A DNA stretch of 36,796 nt from Peptococcaceae bacterium (GTDB lineage Bacteria; Bacillota; Peptococcia; Peptococcales; Peptococcaceae), in the NCBI GenBank assembly GCA_030524315.1, contig JAUNGU010000015.1, positions 1 to 36,796 on the forward strand. Direction: 5' to 3'. Below, in pieces: positions 25,306 through 35,019 of the stretch. Positions within the stretch are counted from its first letter, which is position 1. Each line of letters begins with the position of its first letter. The notes beneath the pieces are model-generated. The model did no database searches and was not told where the DNA came from. It saw only the letters and a list, made by a program, of their open reading frames with translations. Made by a program: the position numbers and the translations under genes.

Positions 25306-25352
25306 GCGCCCACCATTTGGACAGCAACGTCCAAATGGCGGGCGCTTTTTTA
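25306..25352 (+). terminator. Intrinsic terminator after small membrane protein
   Basis: A 16-bp stem (25306-25321 with 25330-25345, one A-C mismatch) and an 8-nt loop, followed by TTTTTTTA. The 224-nt gap 25249-25472 otherwise holds only the next promoter. Confidence 0.88.
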
Positions 25353-25414
25353 TTTTCGAGCGTAAAAATAAACCACTGGTTCATTTTTTGGCCGGAAAGT
25401 AGAAAATGATGCCA

Positions 25415-25443
25415 TTGTGGTATATTGAGAGGACTGATATAAT
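25415..25443 (+). promoter_or_regulatory. Promoter of XRE-type regulator
   Basis: TTGTGG (25415-25420), 17-nt spacer ending in TGA, and TATAAT (25438-25443): an extended -10 promoter about 30 nt before the start codon. Confidence 0.7.
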
Positions 25444-25472
25444 TTTAGCAAAGAACAAAGGAGGGCTTTATT

Positions 25473-26207
25473 ATGACAATTGGTGAAATTATTCGCACGA
25501 AACGCAAGGCGTTATCTTTGACCCAGGAGCAAATTGCCTCACATCTCGGAGTGTCAGCGTCGGCGGTCTACAAATGGGAGAAGGGTGCCAGCTATCCGGA
25601 AATAACCTTATTGGCGCCGCTGGCACGTTTATTGAAAATAGATATCAATGCACTCATGTCGTTTCAGGACGAACCAAATGAGGCGGAAATAACAAAGTTT
25701 ATAGTAAATGGCTATCTTGAAGCGAGTCGACTAAAAGATTTTTCTGACGTTTATGATGACTTTTTCAACAAGTCCATGGATAAGATTCGTGAGTTTCCCA
25801 ACTGTGAGATGCTCATTTTCGCGGTGCTTTATATTTGTGATATCGGGGACTACCTTACAGGATCCGACAAACAGACGCATTACCAAGAAACCTTTGACAA
25901 GCTGTACCAACAGCTGAGCACGAGTAAGAAAGAGTGGATAAAGGCCTTTGGGTTAGAAGGGGTCACAGGCGAAGACCAGCATTGGGAGGCTGTGCTAGAG
26001 CGAACTGAGAACGAGAAGGCTTTAACTGAATATCGTGTTATGATGCTAGCATGTAATGCTGCAGCTGGAAATCTGAAGTCTTTGACAGATAATGATAAGG
26101 ACAGTCTTATTGCAGGATTATTCACTTGGGGGGTGCTCAGTAATCTTGCACGTATAAATGGATTGACAAAAGAAGAGCTTAAACAGGGCTTTTTAAAAAA
26201 ATCCTAA
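25473..26207 (+). CDS. XRE-family helix-turn-helix transcriptional regulator
   Basis: The 244 residues start with a Cro/CI-type DNA-binding domain (about 5-60): GEIIRTKRKALSLTQEQIASHLGVSASAVYKWEKG in order, followed by SYPEITLLAPLARLLKIDINALM. The remaining 180 residues are mostly alpha-helical and soluble, of a kind seen in many Firmicute XRE proteins without a known ligand. It is a single-gene unit with its own promoter and a strong GGAGGG site. Base composition is clearly more A+T-rich than flanking genes (codons such as ATA, TTA, AAA are common), which suggests later acquisition or low expression. Its target is not apparent; the nearest genes are the YhgE/Pip pair upstream and fthC downstream on the other strand. 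Confidence 0.88.
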   Translation: MTIGEIIRTKRKALSLTQEQIASHLGVSASAVYKWEKGASYPEITLLAPLARLLKIDINALMSFQDEPNEAEITKFIVNGYLEASRLKDFSDVYDDFFNKSMDKIREFPNCEMLIFAVLYICDIGDYLTGSDKQTHYQETFDKLYQQLSTSKKEWIKAFGLEGVTGEDQHWEAVLERTENEKALTEYRVMMLACNAAAGNLKSLTDNDKDSLIAGLFTWGVLSNLARINGLTKEELKQGFLKKS

Positions 26208-26257
26208 CGTGACCAGCAGGTGCCAACCCGAGTGAGATAGGCCCTTCATGAGAAGTA

Positions 26258-26313
26258 GCGCCCATAAAAAAACTGAGACTTCCGCGAGGAGGTCTCAGTT
26301 TTTTTATGGGCGC
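26258..26313. terminator. Bidirectional terminator: perfect 22-bp inverted repeat
   Basis: The arms 26258-26279 and 26292-26313 are exact inverse complements around a 12-nt loop. Each arm holds a run of seven A or T, so with the inner 7-bp G+C stem (CTGAGAC/GTCTCAG) the element can terminate the + strand regulator transcript and the - strand fthC transcript. The fthC stop codon (26304-26306) lies inside the right arm. Confidence 0.85.
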
Positions 26314-26876
26314 GTGAGGAGGTGGGCAGAGGGGGTGATGATTTCCGGCAGGGTGAAATCGGTGGCTTCGGCTGGCAGGCGGTCGCCCACGAGTTGGCAA
26401 TCGAAGCCTGCGGCGAGGATCGTGCAAGCGGGTGAGAGCTTGCGCAAAAAGCGGTCGTAATAGCCGGCGCCGTAGCCGAGGCGGTGGCCGTAGGGGTCAA
26501 AGAGGAGCCCGGGCACGAGGCAGAGATCAATAGCGAGGGTGTCCACCGGCACGCGCGCCTCGGGGGCGATTTCCCGGAGATGGCCGATGGTCGTGACCAG
26601 CGGCGTCGTTTCGTCATAGCGGCAGGGCTGCATCTCGTAATGGTCGAGGCAAACGGTCAGGGCGACGGTTTTATTTTGCGCCCAGGCGGCGTGGATGAGC
26701 GTCTGGGTGTCCCACTCGCTGCCAAAGCTCAGAAAAAGCAGCACCGTCTGCGCGCGTTGCCAGCGCGGATCGCGCAAAATCTCGCTACAAATGAGCGCCG
26801 TCTGGCGGCTGCGGTCGCTCATGGAGAGGGATTGTCTATCAGCCTTGGCGCGGGCGCGCCATTCATTTTTTGTCAT
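26304..26876 (-). CDS. 5-formyltetrahydrofolate cyclo-ligase
   Basis: This enzyme converts 5-formyl-THF to 5,10-methenyl-THF using ATP, returning a storage or side-product folate to the one-carbon pool. The 190 residues match family length. The diagnostic C-terminal motif LVPGLLFDPYGHRLGYGAGYYDRFL (split about 128-152) is intact, and an N-terminal basic segment (MTKNEWRARAKADRQSLS) and the FLSFGSEWDT segment fit the ATP/substrate site. On the - strand the ATG is preceded by AAGGAAGTG. It is the only clear gene on this strand, convergent with the XRE regulator and divergent from groES. Common symbols in other species are ygfA, yqgN or fthC. Confidence 0.92.
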   Translation of the reverse strand: MTKNEWRARAKADRQSLSMSDRSRQTALICSEILRDPRWQRAQTVLLFLSFGSEWDTQTLIHAAWAQNKTVALTVCLDHYEMQPCRYDETTPLVTTIGHLREIAPEARVPVDTLAIDLCLVPGLLFDPYGHRLGYGAGYYDRFLRKLSPACTILAAGFDCQLVGDRLPAEATDFTLPEIITPSAHLLTRP

Positions 26877-26896
26877 GTGATCACTTCCTTGCCTTC

Positions 26897-26925
26897 AGTA
26901 TAAAATAGCCGCCGAATCCCTTCAA
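26897..26925 (-). promoter_or_regulatory. Promoter of 5-formyl-THF cyclo-ligase gene
   Basis: Read on the - strand: TTGAAG (26925-26920), 17-nt spacer, TATACT (26902-26897). Transcription would begin near 26890, giving a very short leader with the ribosome site at its 5' end. Confidence 0.5.
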
Positions 26926-26974
26926 GAAAAAGTCTGCGCGCCGTTGGCTTTTACGAAAATCGAGAGAAAAGGGC

Positions 26975-27002
26975 TTGCATTTTTTGCGCGATGTGATATG
27001 AT
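26975..27002 (+). promoter_or_regulatory. Sigma-A promoter of groESL
   Basis: TTGCAT (26975-26980), 16-nt spacer ending TGA, TATGAT (26997-27002). The CIRCE operator starts 12 nt downstream, over the expected transcription start, the classical arrangement for HrcA repression. Confidence 0.75.
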
Positions 27003-27013
27003 GTTATCAGTGG

Positions 27014-27040
27014 TTAGCACTCGAGAATATGGAGTGCTAA
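27014..27040 (+). promoter_or_regulatory. CIRCE operator (HrcA binding site)
   Basis: TTAGCACTC, nine bases, GAGTGCTAA: an exact match to the CIRCE inverted repeat. HrcA is expected to repress groESL here until GroEL is titrated by unfolded protein. Confidence 0.97.
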
Positions 27041-27073
27041 TAAAAAGTCAAAGCATGAAGGAGGAATTCATTT

Positions 27074-29006
<1,933 letters not shown>

Positions 29007-29037
29007 TCACCCCCCACGGATTTAACATAGGAAGCAC

Positions 29038-29071
29038 ACAACAAGCGGAGAAACTATCCGCTTGTTGTTTT
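29038..29071 (+). terminator. Intrinsic terminator after groEL
   Basis: A perfect 12-bp stem (ACAACAAGCGGA 29038-29049 with TCCGCTTGTTGT 29057-29068), 7-nt loop, then TTTTA. It ends only 33 nt before the Mrp start, so that gene may rely on read-through or on a promoter I cannot identify. Confidence 0.88.
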
Positions 29072-29103
29072 ATACAAAGGATAGAAACGGAAGGAGATAC
29101 ACT

Positions 29104-29946
29104 ATGAGTCAATGTGAAGGATGTGCCTCTGCATCCAGCTGCGGCGGCTCCTGCCCAAGCCAGGAACCAACCCTCACCGATGCGCAAAAGCACACCAATA
29201 TCAAGCACGTCATTGTCTGCATGAGCGGCAAGGGCGGCGTCGGTAAATCCAGCTTCTCATCGATTTTGGCCATTGCCCTGAAAAATCGCGGCTTTGCCGT
29301 TGGCCTGATGGATGCGGACATCACCGGCCCAAGTATTCCGAAGCTGTTTGGCGTCAACGAACAGCCGCAGGTTGGCGAGTTTGGCGTGGAGCCTGTCAAG
29401 AGCAAGAAGGGGATTTCCCTCATGAGCATGAATTTCCTCCTGCCACACGACGATGACCCTGTCGTTTGGCGCGGGGCCATGATCACCGGCGTGGTGCAGC
29501 AATTCATCACCGACATTTGCTGGGGCGATCTCGACTATCTCGTCGTCGACCTGCCACCGGGAACCGGCGACGTGCCACTGACCGTCATGCAAAATCTGAA
29601 CGTCAGCGGCGCCCTCATTGTCACCACCCCACAGGGCCTGTCCAATATGGTCGTGCGCAAGGGCCTCAAGATGCTCGATCTCATGAATGTGCCGGCCCTG
29701 GGTATTGCCGAAAACATGAGCTACATTCGTTGCGGTAACTGCGGCGAAGAAATCAAGCTCTTTGGCGAAAGCCACGTCCAGGAAACCTGCGACCAATTCC
29801 AGCTGCCACTGGTGGGCCAATTCCCGCTGGACCCACAGCTCTCAGAAATGGGTGACGCCGGCAAGATCGAAGACTACGACGGCGAGGTGCTCTCGCTCCT
29901 CACAGAAAATCTCGACGTCCTCCTCAAGGGCGCCGACGAAAAATAA
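29104..29946 (+). CDS. Mrp/Nbp35-family Fe-S cluster carrier ATPase
   Basis: These P-loop ATPases bind and deliver Fe-S clusters. From the ATG after GGAAGGAG the product has 280 residues; the frame continues upstream into the terminator region but that part is not protein-like. Features: Cys4, Cys7, Cys13 and Cys17 in an N-terminal Cys/Ser/Gly-rich segment like that of Nbp35-type proteins; deviant Walker A SGKGGVGKSS (41-50); Walker A' region DADITGPS (70-77); VVDLPPGTGDVPLT; and the cluster-bridging CxxC in YIRCGNCGEE near residue 210. Such genes are often called mrp or apbC. It stands alone between two terminators. Confidence 0.92.
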   Translation: MSQCEGCASASSCGGSCPSQEPTLTDAQKHTNIKHVIVCMSGKGGVGKSSFSSILAIALKNRGFAVGLMDADITGPSIPKLFGVNEQPQVGEFGVEPVKSKKGISLMSMNFLLPHDDDPVVWRGAMITGVVQQFITDICWGDLDYLVVDLPPGTGDVPLTVMQNLNVSGALIVTTPQGLSNMVVRKGLKMLDLMNVPALGIAENMSYIRCGNCGEEIKLFGESHVQETCDQFQLPLVGQFPLDPQLSEMGDAGKIEDYDGEVLSLLTENLDVLLKGADEK

Positions 29947-29957
29947 TTTGCGCGCAC

Positions 29958-29993
29958 ATCCCCTCGCTACAAATTGTGGCGAGGGGATTTTTT
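29958..29993 (+). terminator. Intrinsic terminator after Mrp gene
   Basis: ATCCCCTCGCTAC (29958-29970) pairs with GTGGCGAGGGGAT (29976-29988) with one G-U pair and a 5-nt loop, then TTTTTT. Confidence 0.9.
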
Positions 29994-30019
29994 CTTGCGT
30001 GCATGGTTAAAATGCCCCC

Positions 30020-30048
30020 TTGTGTAGGTGTAAATGTTTTGCTATCAT
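30020..30048 (+). promoter_or_regulatory. Probable promoter of asnB
   Basis: TTGTGT (30020-30025), 17-nt spacer, TATCAT (30043-30048). The leader would be about 70 nt, A+T-rich, and contains TGTGTGGTTTT (30083-30093), repeated at the start of the coding region (30129-30139). No T-box sequence is visible. Confidence 0.5.
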
Positions 30049-30127
30049 AGTTCGAGAGGGGAATGTTACTTTTTTGTAATTTTGTGTGGTTTTAGAGAAG
30101 GATTTACAAATGTGGAGGTTTTAATAT

Positions 30128-31984
30128 ATGTGTGGTTTTGTAGGATATTTGCCGGGAGAAAACCATCCCTACGATGATGCTGCGGTCATCGGCGAGATGA
30201 TGGACACGATCATTCATCGTGGACCGGACAGTGGCGGATTTCACGTGGCCGACCGGGCCGTGTTGGGCTTCCGCCGCCTGACAATTATCGACTTATCAGA
30301 CGCTGGCAACCAGCCGCTCTTTGACGAAAGCGGTCGCTACACGCTGGTGTTTAACGGAGAAATTTACAATCACAAGGACATTCGCGCCGAGCTGGAGGAA
30401 AAGGGCTACCATTTCAAGTCCCACACCGACAGCGAGGTGCTGGTACACGGTTATGCCGAATGGCAAGAGGGTGTGCTCGACAAGGTACGCGGCATGTTTG
30501 CCTTTGCCATTTGGGATGATGAGGACAAGAGCCTGTTTTTGGCACGAGACATGTTTGGCATCAAGCCGCTATATTACGGCAAGGCCAGCGACGACGGGAC
30601 GTTTTTCTTTGGCTCGGAAATCAAAAGCTTCCTGCCGCATCCGTCCTTCCGCAAGCAGGTGAATAAAAATGCGGTTTTGCCGTATCTCACCTTCCAATAC
30701 CCTGTGACCAACGAAACATTTTTTAAGGATATCTACAAATTAGAGCCGGGCACCTGGATGCGTGTCGACAAAAATGGCTACATGACGCGCAAGCGTTACT
30801 GGGATTTTGAATTCGACGCCACCGACGATTCCCTCGAGCAGTACATGGACGCCATCACCAATTCCCTGAAGGAATCGGTCGCCGTCCACAAGATTGCCGA
30901 CGTGCCTGTGGGCGCCTTCCTCTCTGGCGGCATTGACTCGAGCTTTATCACGGCGCTGTTCAAGCCGGAAAACACCTTCTCGGTGGGCTTCGGCGATTAC
31001 GAAGGGCGCTTCAACGAAACCGACCAGGCCAAGCGCCTGTCGGAAATTTTGGGCTTCAAGCATCACGTGCGTCTGATCGGCGCAGAGGATTTCTTCGGTG
31101 CGCTGCCGGACATTCAGTACCATCTCGACGAGCCTCAGTCCAACCTTTCGACGGTGCCGCTGTTTTTCCTGGCCCAGCTGGCCAGTGAGCATGTCACCGT
31201 GGTGCTCTCGGGCGAAGGGGCCGACGAGCTCTTTGGCGGCTACGAAAGCTACATGCGCACGCCGCATCTGAAGAAGTATGACAAGCTCGTGCCAAAGGGC
31301 ATGCGTCGCAGACTCTGCAAGGCGGCGCGCCATCTGCCAAACAACCGCGTCACCGATTTCCTCGTGCGCGGCGGCCAGACGCCGGAAGAATATTTCATCG
31401 GCCAGGCCAAGGTCTTTCCTGAAGACGAGGCCGTCAGCGTCCTCAAGCCGGAATTTCGCCATGGCACCACCGTCAGCGAATTGACGGCGCCTGTTTACAA
31501 AACCGTCGCCGACAAGGACGACGTCACCAAGATGATGACTGTCGACATGCGCCTGTGGCTGCCGGGTGACATTCTGCTTAAGGCCGACAAAATGAGCTCG
31601 GCCCATTCCCTGGAGCTGCGCGTGCCATTTCTCGACAAGGAAGTCATGAAGGTCGCAGAAACCATTCCAACCAAGTTCCGCATCAAAGACGGCCTGAGCA
31701 AGTACGCCCTGCGCAAGGCCGCGTTGGCAGAGCTGCCGGAAGAATGGGCCAAGCGTCCAAAGAACGGCTTTCCGGTGCCAATCCGCGACTGGCTCAAGCA
31801 GGAAAAATATTATAATGTCGTCAAGGAGATTTTCACCTCGCCAGAGGCGGGCATCTTCTTTGATCAGGACAAGCTCCTGACCTACCTCGACGAGCATTAT
31901 CAGGGCAAGGCCATGCGCCAGCGCTACATCTACACGGCCATGTCGTTGATTCTCTGGTACCGCGAATATTTCATCAAGCGCTGA
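30128..31984 (+). CDS. asnB: Asparagine synthase (glutamine-hydrolysing)
   Basis: AsnB makes asparagine from aspartate, ATP and glutamine. The N-terminal glutaminase domain begins MCGFVGYL, with Cys2 as nucleophile exposed after Met removal, and includes HRGPDSGGF, RLTIIDLS and FNGEIYNH. The synthetase domain starts near 240 with the pyrophosphate-loop motif SGGIDS (266-271), followed by EGADELFGGY. The 618 residues correspond to the longer Firmicute/Actinobacterial type (like B. subtilis AsnB/AsnO). The ribosome site is GGAGG. Glutaminase and synthetase motifs are both intact, so a role in cell-wall amidation or asparagine supply is possible. It is a single-gene unit. Confidence 0.95.
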   Translation: MCGFVGYLPGENHPYDDAAVIGEMMDTIIHRGPDSGGFHVADRAVLGFRRLTIIDLSDAGNQPLFDESGRYTLVFNGEIYNHKDIRAELEEKGYHFKSHTDSEVLVHGYAEWQEGVLDKVRGMFAFAIWDDEDKSLFLARDMFGIKPLYYGKASDDGTFFFGSEIKSFLPHPSFRKQVNKNAVLPYLTFQYPVTNETFFKDIYKLEPGTWMRVDKNGYMTRKRYWDFEFDATDDSLEQYMDAITNSLKESVAVHKIADVPVGAFLSGGIDSSFITALFKPENTFSVGFGDYEGRFNETDQAKRLSEILGFKHHVRLIGAEDFFGALPDIQYHLDEPQSNLSTVPLFFLAQLASEHVTVVLSGEGADELFGGYESYMRTPHLKKYDKLVPKGMRRRLCKAARHLPNNRVTDFLVRGGQTPEEYFIGQAKVFPEDEAVSVLKPEFRHGTTVSELTAPVYKTVADKDDVTKMMTVDMRLWLPGDILLKADKMSSAHSLELRVPFLDKEVMKVAETIPTKFRIKDGLSKYALRKAALAELPEEWAKRPKNGFPVPIRDWLKQEKYYNVVKEIFTSPEAGIFFDQDKLLTYLDEHYQGKAMRQRYIYTAMSLILWYREYFIKR

Positions 31985-31990
31985 TTTTTG

Positions 31991-32019
31991 CCGCTCCCGA
32001 ACGCCGGGAGCGGTTTTTT
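31991..32019 (+). terminator. Intrinsic terminator after asnB
   Basis: CCGCTCCCG (31991-31999) pairs with CGGGAGCGG (32005-32013) around a 5-nt loop, then TTTTTT. Confidence 0.9.
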
Positions 32020-32023
32020 CGCG

Positions 32024-32056
32024 GCCAAAAATTCTCGCGCGTCAGGGATTTTTGGC
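32024..32056 (+). repeat. Second inverted repeat between asnB and GIY-YIG gene
   Basis: GCCAAAAAT (32024-32032) is exactly inverted at 32048-32056 with a 15-nt spacer. It lies just after the asnB terminator and upstream of the next promoter; it could be an auxiliary terminator in either direction or a protein site. Confidence 0.4.
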
Positions 32057-32077
32057 TGGCAAATCATTGCTGCGTGT

Positions 32078-32106
32078 TTGCCATTAACTGGGCGATCTGT
32101 CATAAT
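32078..32106 (+). promoter_or_regulatory. Promoter of GIY-YIG-polA-mutM-coaE unit
   Basis: TTGCCA (32078-32083), 17-nt spacer, CATAAT (32101-32106), about 20 nt before the GIY-YIG start. Confidence 0.6.
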
Positions 32107-32128
32107 AGAGACCACGGAGGTTGTAAAA

Positions 32129-32398
32129 ATGGGCAAGCATTATGTCTATTTGCTGGCGTGTCGCGACGGGAGCTATTATTGTGGCTATTCCACCGATCCT
32201 GTGGCGCGCGCCGAGACGCACAATCGGGGCAAGGGCGCAAAATATACGCGCAGCCGCCTGCCTGTGCGCCTCGTTTACACTGAAAGCTATGAATCAAAGG
32301 AAGCGGCCATGTCCAGAGAATGGCATTTGAAACGGCTGAGCCACAGCCAAAAAGCTCAGCTCGTCAGAGACTTTGCCGCCGAAGGAGAGAAAGAATAA
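32129..32398 (+). CDS. GIY-YIG nuclease-superfamily protein (YhbQ/UPF0213 type)
   Basis: This small 89-residue protein belongs to the GIY-YIG fold, whose members cut DNA or act in repair; the single-domain bacterial YhbQ type has nuclease activity in some species but an unclear role. The motif runs YVYLLACRDGSYYCGYS (about 5-21), with the two short beta strands and conserved Tyr residues, followed by THNRGKGAKYTRSRLPVRLVY (split) and an Arg-rich helix containing REWHLKRLS. An upstream extension in frame overlaps the asnB terminator and is not used; the ATG at 32129 has a GGAGG site. Its stop overlaps the polA start by one base (TAATG), hinting at a DNA-repair link. Confidence 0.88.
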   Translation: MGKHYVYLLACRDGSYYCGYSTDPVARAETHNRGKGAKYTRSRLPVRLVYTESYESKEAAMSREWHLKRLSHSQKAQLVRDFAAEGEKE

Positions 32399-35019
32399 TG
32401 AGTACCTTTTTAATGATAGATGGCAACAGCATGGCCAATCGCGCTTTTTACGGCGTGCCGCATCTGTCCAACGCCCAGGGCGTGCCGACCAATGCGGTGC
32501 ACGGATTTTTGAACATGCTGCAATCGATGCTGGAGCGATTTAAGCCAGAGAATGTCTTTGTGGCCTTTGACATTTCGAAGAAGGTTTTCCGCCACGAAAA
32601 ATTCGCCGATTACAAGGGCACGCGCACGGGCATGCCCGAAGACCTGCGCACGCAGATTCCGCTGATCCGCCAAGCGCTGGATCTCATGTTCATCGAAAAC
32701 TTCGGCGTGGAGGGCTATGAGGCTGACGATCTCTTGGGCACCATGAGCCGCATTTTTAGCGCCAAGGGTGAGGATTGCATCATCATTAGCGGCGACCGCG
32801 ACCTTTTCCAGCTCGTCGGCGACCACGTCACCGTCGGCTTTCCAAAGGGCAAGGGTGGCGACATGGAAATCGTCACGCCGGAATTTTTGTGGGCGCATTA
32901 TCATCTCACGCCGGCACGCGTCATTGAGCTCAAGGGCCTCATGGGCGACAAGAGCGACAACATTCCCGGCATCACCGGCGTCGGCGAAAAAACGGCGCAG
33001 AAGCTCCTGGACGATTACGGTGACATTGACGGGCTTTATGCGCATCTGGAGGATCTCAAGGGCAAGAAGCTCTACGACAAGCTCCTGGCAGGCAAGGACG
33101 ACGCCTATCTGAGCCGTGAGCTGGCGACGATCAACCGCGACGTGCCATTTTCTTTTGAGGATTGCGACTACAGTCTTGATACGCCGTTTATTTCCAAGCT
33201 GACGGCTTTTTACAAGGAATACGGTCTGACCGGTCAGCTCAAGCGCCTGGAGGCCGAATATGGCACGACGACGCTGGATGACGAGGCGGCGCTGGACGCG
33301 CCAGAATGGGATGGCACCGGCACCGTGTTTGCGAGCATCAGCGAGGCGGCAGATAGCTTGGCCCAGCTTGTGCCGAGTCGCTACGAGATGCTCATCGAAG
33401 AGGACAAGGAGGGGCGGATCACCCGCCTGGCCTGGCGCGACGGCGAGGAAAATTTTGCAGTGGACGTGAGCGCGCCGGAGGATTGGCAGACCCTTGTGGA
33501 TGCCATGAAGGGGCTACTCACCTCTCACAGCACCTATATTTTGACCGACGACGCCAAAAAGCTCACCCGCGCCCTGATCAGCGCCGGGGCACCAACCCAC
33601 ACCATCATCTGGGACGCGGCCTTAAATGATTATCTCCTTCAGCCAGAGGGCAACGACCATGTGCTCAGTCGCATGACCGAGACGTATCTGGGCAAGAGCC
33701 TGCCAGAGGAAGGGGACGAGCCTGCTTTCTACGCCCTCGAAGCCATCGGCGAGCTGCGCACACCAATGAAGCAGCGCCTGAGCGAGACGGGATGCCTGTC
33801 TCTCTACCGTGAGGTCGAGCTGCCGCTGGCGTCGGTGCTGGCCAAGATGGAAATCGAAGGGGTGCGTGTTGACACGCCGTATCTCAAGGCCCTGCAAAAG
33901 GAACTGGGCGCGCGCATTGAGACCATCGAAAAGGATATCGAGACCATGGCGGGCGAGCCCGTCAACCCCAACTCGCCAAAGCAGCTGGGGCACATCCTCT
34001 TTGAGGTGCTCGAGTTGCCAGTCGTCAAAAAAACCAAGACCGGCTATTCTACCAGCGCCGAGGTGCTGGAAACCCTGCGCGACAGTCATCCGATCGTCGG
34101 CCGTGTCCTCGACTATCGCCAGCTGGCCAAGCTCAAGAGCACCTATGTGGATGGCCTCCTCAAGCTCGCCGATGCCAATGAATGCGTGCACACCTCCTTT
34201 AACCAGACGGTGACGGCGACGGGCCGCTTGTCGAGCACAGCGCCAAATCTGCAAAACATTCCTGTGCGCACCGACGAGGGCAAGCGCATTCGCCGCGCCT
34301 TCATTCCCCTTCACGAGGAGAACCTCCTCATCAGCGCCGACTATTCGCAAATCGAGCTGCGTGTCCTCGCCCATCTCAGCGGCGACGACACCCTCATGAA
34401 TGCCTTCCTGGAGGATATGGACATTCATCGCCACACGGCCTCCGAGGTCTTCCATGTGCCGATGGATGCGGTCACGCCGGAGCAGCGTCGCACCGCCAAG
34501 GCCGTCAATTTTGGCATTATCTATGGTCAGACCGACTACGGCCTATCGCGGGAGCTGGGCATCAGCCGCAAGGAGGCGGAAGCGTACATCAACCTCTATT
34601 TTTCTCGCTATCCACTGGTTGAGACCTTCATTCAGGACACCATCGCCAAAACTCGCGAGGACGGCTATGTCACCACCATGCTCGGCCGTCGCCGCTACAT
34701 CAAAGACATTAACAGCCGCAATCGCAATCTGCGCCAATTTGCCGAGCGCACCGCTGTCAATTCGCCAATCCAGGGCACAGCCGCCGACATCATCAAGCTC
34801 GCCATGCTGCGCTGCGATCAGGCCATCCGCGACAACGACATCAACGCCAAGATGCTTCTGCAGGTCCACGACGAATTGATTTTCGAGGTGTCCAAGGAGG
34901 ACGCCATGAGCCTGGGGCAAATCGTCCGTGAGTGCATGGAAGGGGCCGTCAAGCTCAACGTGCCTCTCAAGGTTGACCTCAAGGCCGGTTTCAACTGGCA
35001 GGAAATGGAGAAAATCTGA
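32398..35019 (+). CDS. polA: DNA polymerase I, without active proofreading motifs
   Basis: PolA fills repair gaps and replaces RNA primers. From ATG 32398 (ribosome site AAGGAGAG) it has 873 residues. The 5'-3' exonuclease domain (about 1-290) includes MIDGNSMANRAFYGVP, GYEADDLLGT, SGDRDLFQL and GDKSDNIPGITGVGEKTAQKLL (split). The middle domain (about 300-470) lacks the DxE, NxxxD and YxxxD motifs of a working 3'-5' exonuclease, as in Bacillus and Thermus enzymes. The polymerase domain has motif A ADYSQIELRVLAHLSGD, motif B RRTAKAVNFGIIYGQ with Phe at the ddNTP-discriminating site, and motif C QVHDELIFE. The stop and the mutM start share a base (TGATG). Confidence 0.97.
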   Translation: MSTFLMIDGNSMANRAFYGVPHLSNAQGVPTNAVHGFLNMLQSMLERFKPENVFVAFDISKKVFRHEKFADYKGTRTGMPEDLRTQIPLIRQALDLMFIENFGVEGYEADDLLGTMSRIFSAKGEDCIIISGDRDLFQLVGDHVTVGFPKGKGGDMEIVTPEFLWAHYHLTPARVIELKGLMGDKSDNIPGITGVGEKTAQKLLDDYGDIDGLYAHLEDLKGKKLYDKLLAGKDDAYLSRELATINRDVPFSFEDCDYSLDTPFISKLTAFYKEYGLTGQLKRLEAEYGTTTLDDEAALDAPEWDGTGTVFASISEAADSLAQLVPSRYEMLIEEDKEGRITRLAWRDGEENFAVDVSAPEDWQTLVDAMKGLLTSHSTYILTDDAKKLTRALISAGAPTHTIIWDAALNDYLLQPEGNDHVLSRMTETYLGKSLPEEGDEPAFYALEAIGELRTPMKQRLSETGCLSLYREVELPLASVLAKMEIEGVRVDTPYLKALQKELGARIETIEKDIETMAGEPVNPNSPKQLGHILFEVLELPVVKKTKTGYSTSAEVLETLRDSHPIVGRVLDYRQLAKLKSTYVDGLLKLADANECVHTSFNQTVTATGRLSSTAPNLQNIPVRTDEGKRIRRAFIPLHEENLLISADYSQIELRVLAHLSGDDTLMNAFLEDMDIHRHTASEVFHVPMDAVTPEQRRTAKAVNFGIIYGQTDYGLSRELGISRKEAEAYINLYFSRYPLVETFIQDTIAKTREDGYVTTMLGRRRYIKDINSRNRNLRQFAERTAVNSPIQGTAADIIKLAMLRCDQAIRDNDINAKMLLQVHDELIFEVSKEDAMSLGQIVRECMEGAVKLNVPLKVDLKAGFNWQEMEKI

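Noticed and set aside
29062..29103. Upstream start for the Mrp protein
   Set aside because: It would begin in the groEL terminator; the ATG at 29104 has GGAAGGAG at the right distance and leads into the Cys motif.
30049..30127. T-box before asnB
   Set aside because: The leader of about 75 nt is too short and A+T-rich, without the conserved T-box bulge sequence.
31988..32128. N-terminal extension of the GIY-YIG protein
   Set aside because: The extension reads through the asnB terminator and the gene's own promoter, and the downstream ATG has a good ribosome site.
33622..34455. 277-codon - strand open frame opposite polA
   Set aside because: Shadow of the polymerase gene; no start signals or family features.
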